From positions 1 through 53,173 of the forward strand of contig JAQMWT010000112.1 of assembly GCA_029834535.1 (NCBI GenBank): 53,173 nucleotides of DNA. The letters run 5' to 3'. A program made the translations under genes and the position numbers. The DNA is from Chrysophaeum taylorii. Its lineage: Eukaryota; Sar; Pelagophyceae; Pelagomonadales; Pelagomonadaceae. Positions 1-9,092 of the stretch are shown in pieces. Within the stretch, counting starts at the first letter, position 1, and each line of letters starts with the position of its first letter. The notes under the pieces were generated by a model, which was not told the origin of the DNA, did no database searches, and saw only the letters and a program-made list of their open reading frames with translations.

Positions 1-80
1 GACAAACCAGAACAGAGTAACATGACAGAGGGTTTGCGAAGATTGGGCTCTTGTGAGAGAAACACTGGGCGAGAAAGTAT

Positions 81-2895
81 TCATTTTAATGGCGTAGTGT
101 TCTGCTGGACGAACTTGTTCTGTTTCCGAAGATTAAGAATCAAAGGGCGAAACCACGGGCTATCTGGTAAAACTCTCTTGCGGAGGTAGTTGTAATATGC
201 CAGTAGATCCCTGTTTTCGTGGTATCGCTCGAGCGGAAATGCGAGGGAGCGTAGTTCGAGTTGCTTGTCGCGAGCGATGTTGTAGGTGAGACAAGGTAGA
301 GCAGGTAAATTAGCTGCTACGTAGTGTATGGGAATACGCACATCTTTGTCTATGCGGCTCGTGACAGCGCTGAGCTTTGGCTCAGATCGATCATTGAACA
401 CAGTGGTCAGATTCGTCTGGTTCCACTCGAGCTTGCTCAGGATAGCGAGATGTCGATTGTGCACTGGCTGAAGACATAAGGCGAAGTCAATCTTGACGTA
501 GCCAATTTGTGGATGATCTGGTAGGGGAACAGCGATGTTACGTGTTAACATCATGTGTGAGGCACGTTGTTGTCCAGTGGCTGTTTGAATAACAATCGGC
601 GCGTATTTGGAGTCCAGTGGAATAATATGATTGGGTATTGCAAAATCGTAAGTGGACATCAATGAGATGGTAGCACAAGAGTCAAAATGTAGAAAGGAAC
701 AATGTGGAGGGACACTGTTTAGTCAAAATGTAGAAAGGAACAATGTGGAGGGACACTGTTTACCTTCATGTAGTTGGTGAGGAAGGCGTTTTCCGAATGT
801 GGGCAAGTAGTGGAGAGGCTGGCTGTGAAGAAGTTCTCCAGCAATAACAGATGCGTTGGAATAATAATCGGCTGAACAGGTGGTGATGGTTCGTCAGCCT
901 CATCAGCCATGCCGTGCTTTTCATCAAATGACGATAGCGAAGTATGATCGGCATCCCTTTTGGTTTCGGCTTGTGGTGGTAGGTTGAGGGCAGATTGGAC
1001 CTGTGAAGATAGCGAGGACAGTAACGCTGGTGGTAAAGCCGAGATGGCGGAAGCTGTAAAGAAGTTAGGCACAATATTGGAGGGATTACCCTGTGTGTTG
1101 GGGGCATTCTTCGTGTCTGTAGTAGGAGGAGTTGCCTTTGGGGTGGGAGCAGTAACAACAGTATGATGTTGTGGCTCCACGTAGTTTAACGACTTTTCGG
1201 TCGAGGATAGATGAACGTCTACATCATAAATGATGTCTTCTGCGAACATGAGTTGTTCGTTTAGGCGAAGCAGTGGATGTCGTTGACAGAATATCAGCGG
1301 ATTGCAATAGAGTCTCAAATCGCTTGGTGATATTCTGTTGTAGCTGAGCCGTGATATCATTATCTGTCACATGCTTTGTAAGTTCACTACACTGCTATTG
1401 CCGTGTATTTAAGGTGTGCTTCGTTCGGTCTAATAATTTCTTGTTAGATCGAGAGGACCTGTCGAAAGTCGAGGGTAAATTGGACGGTCATGGGACTGTC
1501 CAGCAGTTTTCTTGGTGACATAAGAATCACCAGAACGATAATAGGATAGGTCGCTGCGAGAGAAAGGCTGGCGAGCATCGTTAGAGTTAAGCAAGCGTCT
1601 AGCATTAAACATGGAGGGTGTTCCAGGTTGAGAAGAGGTGATGGACGCGAGTGTGTTTGCAGTTTGAGTCAGACTTTTGTCTGATAAATCCAACGTGTTG
1701 GTAAGTAGTAATTTTGGCTTTGGTTGTGGTGTCAATCCTTCGACGTAGGGTTGCCAAGAAACCGGGCGTTCAAAGCGTCTTTTCTTCGACCCATTTGATA
1801 CTACATTATATAAGTCTAATGCGCATTCTAAGATATAGCTAGGGTTGGTAGGGTGACACAATCGTTCAGCGTCTGGCACAGGCCGAGATGAAGATCGAGT
1901 TTCATACATATAACACCAATCTACCCAACCACGATCGTAACGATTTTTGCTGGTATTATCGGCATAGTGCCGATGTGTCTCTTCATAATTTTGTTCACAA
2001 AGAGTACCAAAGTCGAATTGGAGATCAGTCTCTTCCTGGTTAAGTTGGTAAGAGATTCGCCTAAACGCTAGGACAGCTTCAATAAAGACATGGACATACC
2101 AGTTAGGATTATAAACAACAGAGTTAAATTGCTGTTTCAGGTAGGACACATCAGTAGTCGTAACAGACTCGTAGTGACTAAAGGCGATGAGCATAATGGC
2201 TCGAGCCTTGTTGGGTAAATAACTTTTGTTATACACCTCATTGATGGTGGGCCAGGCCGCAAGTGCTGGTTTTCCAACACTTTCAAGATTGAAGTAAGTA
2301 TGCAAGAATGTAGCATACGTGTTCTGATAAGTGTGCCAGTCAGCAGCAGTTAACGAAAACATGGTAACAGGGGCACGAACACGGGTGTCAAAAGCTAATG
2401 CTTTCGGGTGCGCGCGATTTAAGATTCGTTCCTCTTCTAAGAAACGAGCATTGATTTCAGGGCGTAATGCCTTGACTTCATTGTCGTAACAGACAGTAGC
2501 TAGCTGAGCTACTTCTGCATCAGGTAAGTGGGGAAAGCTTCATTGGTGAAGTGCCATTCCTGATACTCAGGGGGCAATTCATCAACAGCTAAACGGAGAT
2601 CAGCAGCCCTATCGGTCTTCCATTCCAGGAAAACGCGATCGAGAATTTGATTCCGGAGGATCTCGTAGTCCTTGCATGACCGAGTGTATGCTTCGTACGA
2701 GTCGTACTCGAGGAAGGCATCGGCATGACTGGACCGTAATAATTGCTTGATCTGTTTAATTTGCAAGGATACCTTGCGGGTCTGAAGCTGAAATCGATTT
2801 CCTTCGTTGAGAAACTCAACTACAGGAGCTTCGAGCTTCAATATATCCGCACCTGTGATCGCCTTGGGTGCGGCTCGTGCTGCGTGTTCTGCCAT
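81..2895 (-). pseudogene. copia-1 copy A gag-protease ORF (broken)
   Basis: This is the gag-protease ORF of the copia-1 family. It starts at the ATG at 2895 (protein begins MAEHAARAAPKA), and an in-frame GTG lies further upstream. It ends at a stop at 81. The N-terminal half is helical and gag-like but matches no gag family I can name. The last third has a retropepsin-like layout, with F-D-S-C-A-T-I-S where families usually have D-[ST]-G-A. A single-base slip near 2530 puts a stop after the first block, with reading resuming in another frame to 1430. A 41-bp tandem duplication at 680-761 shifts the frame right at the protease active site. A parallel copy lies at 18424-21055 on plus. The pol ORF would follow off the left edge of the window. 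The retroelement gag-protease role is well supported by position and by the pol of the sister copies. Confidence 0.75.
680..761. repeat. 41-bp tandem duplication in protease
   Basis: Two adjacent identical 41-bp units lie at 680-720 and 721-761. Because 41 is not a multiple of three, the duplication breaks the protease frame. The other gag copy (about 20570-20610) has one unit only, so this is a copy-specific event, either a real slip or an assembly duplication. Confidence 0.9.
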
Positions 2896-3397
2896 AGCAG
2901 TTGACGGGGAACCTGTGGGTTCAGTCACGCAGTTGACACTGTCTAGACATTCTAAGGGGGTCTGTCTATCGGTGTCTATGTACACTCATGCGTTCTCGAT
3001 GGAAAGATGTCTATTTGACAACTGTGCAAGCTGTGAGTCCAGAGTAGTGTCGCTAAGCGTAGTCACTCATGGCAGCTGGTTATTTTGGTGCTCTCAAGGA
3101 GCTTGTTAGGTGCATTGCCATGGAATGTACGAGTGGACGTACCCAAAATATTCCATAACATGTGTGCAAGAGTACAGGTTAGCCAACTTACACACACATC
3201 AACATTAACATGACAATACGATACTATGAACAGGTGCACACAAGGTTACACGATCACGTGTGCAAAATATGCTATATACAGCCCAATGGTAATGGCGTTA
3301 TATTGACAAGCGTGTTTGCGTGGCGAGGCTGGACCGGCGCGGTAACAGTCCAAAACCCATAGGTTACGTGCACGCTTTGACACATGGTTTCTCAGGG
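2896..3397 (-). other. copia-1 copy A 5' leader
   Basis: About 500 bp between the primer-binding site and the gag ATG. It aligns with 17922-18423 of copy B in the opposite orientation. I see no ORF in it that is shared by both copies, so it is most likely untranslated leader carrying packaging and translation signals. Confidence 0.7.
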
Positions 3398-3417
3398 ACC
3401 CGCCTGGGCCCATAACC
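3398..3417 (-). other. Primer-binding site, half initiator tRNA-Met
   Basis: Read on minus, GGTTATGGGCCCAGGCGGGT directly follows the LTR terminus CTCTGCA. GGTTATGGGCCCAG is complementary to the anticodon stem-loop of eukaryotic initiator tRNA-Met (CTGGGCCCATAACC), not to the tRNA 3' end. Drosophila copia and its relatives are known to prime from such cleaved half-tRNAs. An identical site lies at 17902-17921. Confidence 0.85.
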
Positions 3418-3678
3418 TGCAGAGCATTTAGCATGCAGTGGTAAGTCACCTGGGAAACCATCCCGTCTCATCATGAACGTCTGGAAGTATTTAATTCGGG
3501 GAATGAAGGTTATGTTCCCTATATCCTCAGAACACGACAGGCGGCATCTAGAACTACACGAGAAAGGTTAAGTGTATAGTGCTACATACCTCGGGACGCG
3601 CTAGACCATGATGATGAGCTTGAGCACAAATCAGAGGACTAATTGACTGTGTAGAAAGGAAGAAGGAGGGTAAGGAAG
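3418..3678 (-). repeat. copia-1 LTR, inner partial copy
   Basis: LTR sequence starting with the TGCAGAG end and abutting the primer site. Relative to the 315-bp LTR at 3679-3993 it lacks about 55-60 bp at the element-5' side. Both it and the next LTR begin with TGCAGAGCATTTAGC, so the two lie head to tail. Confidence 0.85.
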
Positions 3679-3993
3679 TGCAGAGCATTTAGCAAGCAGT
3701 GGTAAGTCACCTGGGAAACCATCCCGTCTCACCATGCACGTCTGGAAGTATTTAATTCGGGGAATGAAAAGGTATGTTCCCTATATCCTCAGAACACGAC
3801 AGGCGGCATCTAGAACTACACGAGAAAGGTAAAGTGTATAGTGCTACATACCTCGGGACGCGCTAGACCATGATGATGAGCTTAAGCACAAATCAGAGGA
3901 CTATTTGATTGAGTAGAAAGCAAGAAGAAGGGTAAGGAAGAGATCACGTTCTTAACGGACGGATAAGGGTAAGAGGCAGCAGATTTCTCTGCA
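3679..3993 (-). repeat. copia-1 full LTR
   Basis: A complete 315-bp LTR with terminal inverted repeats TGCAGAG/CTCTGCA, the same length as the 5' LTR of copy B (17587-17901). The polypurine tract CTCGAGGGGG (minus strand, 3994-4003) lies directly upstream, as expected for a 3' LTR. Confidence 0.9.
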
Positions 3994-4005
3994 CCCCCTC
4001 GAGAT

Positions 4006-4165
4006 GTGTATAGTGCTACATACCTCGGGGCGCGCTAGACCATGATGATGAGCTTAAGCACAAATCAGAGGACTATTTAGTTGTGTAGAAAGGAAGAAGA
4101 AGGGTAAGGAAGAGATCACGTTCTCGACGGACGGATAAGGGTAAGAGGCAGCAGATTTCTCTGCA
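4006..4165 (-). repeat. copia-1 LTR, outer partial copy
   Basis: About 160 bp of the element-5' half of the LTR, ending in CTCTGCA at 4165. A second polypurine tract (4166-4175) follows, and then the 3' ORF of another element. Together with the two preceding LTR segments this makes a three-part LTR run joining two element bodies. Confidence 0.85.
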
Positions 4166-4240
4166 CCCCCTCGAGATGTCTTAAGCGCAAGGTGCGTCTA
4201 TAGAACATCTCTTGAGAAAGATGATGATGAAGGAAGAAAA

Positions 4241-4606
4241 TGACCCTTACCCTGATCGCCGACTGCGGTTGCGATGGAGGACGGTGCCTCATGAATCCTG
4301 AGCCTTGCGAGGGCATCCGCCCTCCCGGCGTAGGTTGGCACCTATTCGCCTCCCGGGCGGGCCGGTTGGCAGCCGGAACGTTCGCATTGGGACGGGGTAT
4401 GGCCGGGGGGCGAAGACGGAAGGTCATCGACGAGTTGGTTCTCAGTCACATCGCGGTCTCCTCGTCGCATGGCGACAAGCTTGATGGTCACTCTCCGCCG
4501 ACCGGCCTTTCGGCGCTCCTCGTCTACAGGCCCGTGATTCCGGACTGGCTCCCGTCGGTCCGGCCTGGCTCCCATGCTCGGGAGAGGTCTGAAGTTAGTT
4601 AAGTTA
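4241..4606 (+). mobile_element. SINE with (TTAG)n tail
   Basis: A 366-bp insertion flanked by perfect 12-bp repeats GAAGGAAGAAAA (4229-4240 and 4607-4618). It starts TGACCCTTACCCTGATCG and ends in GAAGTTAGTTAAGTTA. The equivalent place in copy C (about 45535) is empty. Close copies lie inverted at 13430-13792 and 22911-23260. The last ~75 bp before the tail match the 3' ends of the LINE fragments at 31181 and 31709. I cannot identify pol III A and B boxes with confidence, so the origin of the head is open. Confidence 0.85.
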
Positions 4607-4650
4607 GAAGGAAGAAAAAAATGAGAATACAGTCTTGATGGTCGCAGAGG

Positions 4651-6020
4651 TCACATACGAAGCATCAAGAGTATAGAAGGGTCGTAGGACTTGGACTTGG
4701 TGGAGCTGAGAGTCGATTTGACCCTTTCGAACAGAACATTAAGAAACACAGATACAACAGACAGTGTGTTAGGATTATCAATCATCGTCAGCTTCTGCTG
4801 CAAGGTGGTGAAGACCAATAGCTGAATGATGTGGTGCCAAGAGAAGGGTGAGTGCAAATAGAGCATTCAGTATGGATGGCGACAGAGAATCTAGTTGAAA
4901 GGTGTCCAGTTGGTTTTCCAAAAAGTTGGACTTGGCGAACGAAGATAGAAGAGTCTTCAGATTCACATGAGAGCGGACGGAATGCTCTGAAGCATGAGAG
5001 CAACTTGTCACGTAGATGAAGGAGGTGATCGTCCTGGGAGGAGTGGTTGGCAGCATATTGGTCATCATAAGCTGTAAGAGTTAAGCGAGACAGCAGCTCT
5101 GGGATCTTGTACCGTGTTATGAGTAACACGTGTGCATTGGCAGTAGGAGGAAACAGCCGATTCTCTAGGGAGGTGATTGAAGCAATGGCAGCCTGTAGAT
5201 CAGTGCGCAGAGATAGACTTTTCAGCGCCGAAGGTGTCGACTTTGCGGATATATAGGCGAAGAGTTTCCTGGAGTTGCTCGACTTGCTGATGTAAGGCAT
5301 CGACATCAGCCGAGGCAGAAGAAGCAGGGTGTGTCGATGGTGAAGTCCTTTCCAGGGTAGGTCATGATGTGGGGAGTGAGTAGTTTAAAGACGTCTCGGT
5401 CAACACATGCTGTGCAAGTAGGGGGTATTTCGCGTTAGATTGCTAGTCAAAAGAGTATATAACTCCGCTGGCAAATGATAGGTGCGTATGATGGTCGCGC
5501 GTATATGACCAGCTGAGCGCGCATCACAGGGGGATTGGATGGAAGTAGCGTTGCGAGCACACACAGTAGGTTGTATAGGCACCTGATCGGTGTTGTGACA
5601 AGCACAGCAAATGTTCATGGTAATAGCAGAAATGGGGGTGTGACCATTCTTCTTATGGTCGTCCGTGTTGAGGTGACTCAGCACTTCAGTGGGGAGTTCA
5701 CGAGGTGTTTGTGACTTCGAACTGTGCGTGGTCGAGACAAGGAACGTTGGTTGTCCCAAATTTTTGAGGCATTGCGTACAGAAGGATGACAAAATGAAAC
5801 GTTCGCGTTTGGGGCCTCTGTAGCAGCCAATAGAAGCAATAGCAGGGGCAGCTACCCAAGGTATAGTAATGGGTAGGCGCATGGATATGAATGTTGTTAG
5901 TTCCACAAACAGTGAAAGGTCAGTAGACTCATAGATCGAGTTGAGTGCCGTAGCGATTTCCGCTCGCATAAAAGAAGAGAGAGACGGGGTGGCAGGGACA
6001 CGGAAGTTCTCAAAGAGAGA
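4651..6020 (-). pseudogene. copia-1 ORF3 (3' of RNase H), truncated
   Basis: This is the third ORF of copia-1, equivalent to 45607-47338 in copy C, from an element whose pol and 5' parts are missing here. The best block runs from about 6020 down to 5400. It contains a Cys-rich segment (C-C-A-C-H, then CAR and SPCDAR spacings) that could bind metal, preceded by PRELPTEVLSHLNTDDHKK. The part nearer the LTR (5306-4651) is split over two frames. No similarity to envelope, RT or chromodomain proteins is visible. At 6020 homology stops and a GC-rich block begins. Conservation in three copies argues that ORF3 is a genuine part of the element. Its function is unknown. Confidence 0.6.
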
Positions 6021-7210
6021 GCGACCGAACGAGACTCGACCGTCGACGGGTCGAACACCGTTTGACCTTCGATACGATGCGTGCCGGCGTCTTCGTCGCC
6101 GCTGCGAGCCACCGCCGTCGCGACCGCGAACTCGGACTCTCCCCCGAGGGCGACAAGGGCTCGCCGTAAAGTAAAAGTCGCGGCCTTCGTCGACGCCGCC
6201 TCGACGACGTCGCCGCGCGCGACGAGTCTTCGAGCTCGACGCGTCTGCGACCGCGATTTCGGCTTGGTCGACGCTGGTCGCGCGACGTCCTGGGACTGGC
6301 CGCGCTCTGGCCATCGCAAACCTCGCGACCTACAGCACGAGCGCCGGCTACGGATCGAAGACGCGTCGACGTCGACGAACCCGAAAAAAAACTCCGCGGC
6401 GCGCCGCCGATCACCGAGCTCGACGCGTCTGCCAGCGCGATTTCGCCTTCTTCGCCGCTGCTCGCGCCCCGTCGTCCGAGTGGCCGCCCCGAGGACTTCC
6501 GCTTCGGCTTCTACGACAGACGCCCCGCCGCCGCGAGACGCGAACGCGGAAAGACCGACGACGAACGCGAGCGCCCGCGGACTTCCGCGAGGGGACCGCG
6601 ACGCTCGCTTCGCGACCCATGCCGCGGACCACCGCGAATCGCGCCAGCGCGCCGTCGAACGTGGGGACCGCGACGCCCGGCCCACAACCCACGCCCAGGA
6701 ACAACGCGGCGACGACCGCGACGAGCGCGCCGCGCGCCGACGCGCCGACGCGCCGACGAACGGCCGCGCGCCCGCGCGCGTCCACGACGACCGCCCGTGG
6801 CCGCGCTCTGGCCATCGCCGACGGAGACGAAGACCTCCCCGCTCGCGTCTACGGCGAAGCCCGCTTCCACGGCCACGCCTCGCTCTTCCCGCAGCGGCCG
6901 TCCTCGCCACGAGAACCTTTCGACCGTCGACCGCGACGGTGCGTCCGGTATCTACGTCTACACCATCGGCCACCATCGACCACACGGATACATCTCCGTC
7001 GTGCTCCCTCGAAACGCACGCCCTCTCAACTCCAAAACGGTGCGCGCTCCATTCTCCGCCGCCTCATCCCTGTCTACCTCCTCGAACTCGCACCATGGAT
7101 ATTAATAAAAGACTACTACGCCCTATATCCCCTCGGCCTTACACTCCCCAATGGGGAGTCCGCCTCCTCCAGCCCGAACCTGTTGTCTCCTCCCACGAAA
7201 TCCCACGGTA
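6020..7210. other. GC-rich low-complexity block
   Basis: This stretch is much richer in GC than its neighbours and full of CGCG and GACG runs. Long ORFs open on both strands at once (for example 6081-7211 plus and 5897-6985 minus) and are Arg/Ala/Thr-rich, as expected from lack of stop codons rather than selection. Imperfect internal repeats are visible: GAGCTCGACGCGTCTGC near 6231 and 6417, and GGCCGCGCTCTGGCCATCGC near 6299 and 6800. I see no recognisable protein. Confidence 0.6.
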
Positions 7211-7315
7211 AAGAAAGAGAATAAAACGGGCGTGTGGTCGGAGGCCAATTCCACCGCGTCGCGCCACGCAAAGCCGAAAAAAAAATAAAAAAACAGCCAT
7301 AACGCTAACCCCCAC

Positions 7316-7609
7316 TGTGGCAGTAACGCCCATTTCCCCCACTTGCCTGCCTGCCACCTGACTTACCCTGATTGTTGCCCTGGTATTGACCTTGCATTTA
7401 TGGGGGGGGGTGTCGAGATGACACCTTCACCTGCGCTTCCACTGGACCCAATGTACCGGGCATTTGTATGGCTTTCTTGCTGTCTTCTTGATATTACCCT
7501 CTTTTGATTGTCCGATTTCGTGATGGCGTGAGGTATTACACTGACATCGGGCGTGTGGTGGTTTCACCCGCGGTTCGGGTTGGGAGGAAGGGTTGTTGAG
7601 GCCCCCGGT
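7316..7609 (+). repeat. gypsy LTR, 3'-truncated outer copy
   Basis: It begins TGTGGCAGTAACGCC like the 3' LTR at 16927 and matches it to GGCCCCCGGT. It then switches at 7604-7609 to inverted leader sequence. The bases CCCGGT are common to both partners at the switch, which suggests a microhomology junction. Confidence 0.85.
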
Positions 7610-7898
7610 GTAGTCCCTCGCCGTCAGGGAGGTGATCTGCCTCGCGCGAGCTAGTTAGGTCTTATAACAATGCCTTGCGATATGCAAAAGTATGCAAAAT
7701 GAGTCGTAGTGACTCCGCTCCCCGTTCGATCCGAATCACGTAAAATGAACCCCACGGCGGTACCCGTGATCCTCTGGATCTTCACCCACAAATGCGTCGG
7801 CTTCGCACTCACTCGACCGTTACGAACCGACTCGCCGCCGAAAAACAGGAGATCGATAGTCCGGGAGTTGGACTATCGATTCCCGTTTCTGAGACCAC

Positions 7899-8231
7899 TG
7901 TAGTGGTTTTCTCAGATACCCGCCCCTCCTGGCCGGACCGGGGGCCTCAACAACCCTTCCCCCCAACCCGAACCGCGGGTGAAACCACCACACGCCCGAT
8001 CTCCGTGTAATACCTCACGCCATCACGAATTCGGACAATCAAAAGAGGGTAATATCAAGAAGACAGCAAGAAAGCAATACAAATGCCCGGTACATTGGGT
8101 CCAGTGGAAGCGCAGGTGAAGGTGTCATCTCGACACCCCCCCCCCATAAATGCAAGGTCAATACCAGGGCAACAATCAGGGTAAGTCAGGTGGCAGGCAG
8201 GCAAGTGGGGGAAATGGGCGTTACTGCCACA
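7899..8231 (-). repeat. gypsy LTR, full copy in inverted orientation
   Basis: 333 bp with TGTGG start (minus strand at 8231) and CTACA end (7899), the same length as the 3' LTR. An inverted primer site (7880-7897) follows it, so it is the 5' LTR of a minus-oriented fragment. Confidence 0.9.
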
Positions 8232-8473
8232 GGGGGTGTCGAGATGACACCTTCACCTGCGCTTCCACTGGACCCAATGTACCGGGCATTTGTATTGCTT
8301 TCTTGCTGTCTTCTTGATATTACCCTCTTTTGATTGTCCGATTTCGTGATGGCGTGAGGTATTACGCTGAGATCGGGCGTGTGGTGGTTTCACCCGCGGT
8401 TCGGGTTGGGAGGAAGGGTTGTTGAGGCCCCCGGTCCGGCCAGGAGGGGCGGGTATCTGAGAAAACCACTACA
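8232..8473 (+). repeat. gypsy 5' LTR, 5'-truncated
   Basis: It lacks about the first 90 bp of the LTR and starts at the G-run, GGGGGTGTCGAG. The rest, to AACCACTACA, differs from the 3' LTR at only a few bases by eye, suggesting a fairly recent insertion. Confidence 0.9.
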
Positions 8474-8474
8474 G

Positions 8475-8492
8475 TGGTCTCAGAAACGGGAA
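8475..8492 (+). other. gypsy primer-binding site
   Basis: TGGTCTCAGAAACGGGAA begins one base after the LTR. Its reverse complement ends in CCA and has the form of a tRNA acceptor and T-arm; it extends to TCGATTCCC, a T-loop signature. Priming is therefore from a tRNA 3' end. I could not assign the tRNA species. Confidence 0.8.
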
Positions 8493-9092
8493 TCGATAGT
8501 CCAACTCCCGGACTATCGATCTCCTGTTTTTCGGCGGCGAGTCGGTTCGTAACGGTCGAGTGAGTGCGAAGCCGACGCATTTGTGGGTGAAGATCCAGAG
8601 GATCACGGGTACCGCCGCGGGGTTCATTTTACGTGATTCGGATCGAACGGGGAGCGGAGTCACTACGACTCATTTTGCATACTTTTGCATATCGTAAGGC
8701 ATTGTTATAAGACCTAACTAGCTCGCGCGAGGCAGACCACCTCCCTGACGGCGAGCGACTACACCGGGAAGGCCGTCCATACCCATTTTGCATACTTTTG
8801 CATATCGTCATATCGTACATTTTGCATACTTTTGCATATCGTCATATCGTAAGGCATTGTTATAAGACCTAACTAGCTCGCGCGAGGCAGACCACCTCCC
8901 TGACGGCGAGCGACTACACCGGGAAGGCCGTCCATAGTCTTCACGCGCAAGGCAAATGCTTCCGTAAGACCAGCGCACCGGTACAGCGCGCAGTAGTCAG
9001 ACGGCTGCCGGCAATTGTCGTCTGACGAAAAGAATACAACAAGTGAGTTGTGAACATCCGGAACAAACCTATTATCCGGGCAAATCGCGATC
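8493..9092 (+). other. gypsy leader with tandem duplication
   Basis: The leader between primer site and gag contains a duplicated block: CATTTTGCATACTTTTGCAT through GGGAAGGCCGTCCATA at 8671-8781, then again at about 8813-8938, with an extra CATTTTGCATACTTTTGCAT unit between them. No ORF of note. It may hold packaging or translation signals. Confidence 0.75.

Larger units (their letters stand above)
7604..8771. repeat. Large inverted repeat of gypsy LTR and leader
   Basis: Left arm 7604-8148 and right arm 8231-8771 are nearly perfect reverse complements, about 540 bp each, separated by about 85 bp that is unique because it is the LTR start. Each arm contains most of an LTR, the primer site and about 290 bp of leader. 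The centre falls exactly at the LTR terminus (8231/8232). Confidence 0.85.

Noticed and set aside
3398..3417. Initiator tRNA-Met gene fragment
   Set aside because: Only the anticodon arm matches, antisense, and immediately after an LTR in two copies.
6081..7211. 376-residue plus ORF (and 362-residue minus ORF) as genes
   Set aside because: Overlapping long frames on both strands in very GC-rich DNA, Arg/Ala-rich low complexity, no motif.
7880..7897. tRNA gene at the gypsy primer site
   Set aside because: Only the acceptor/T-arm portion matches; it is a primer-binding site next to an LTR end.
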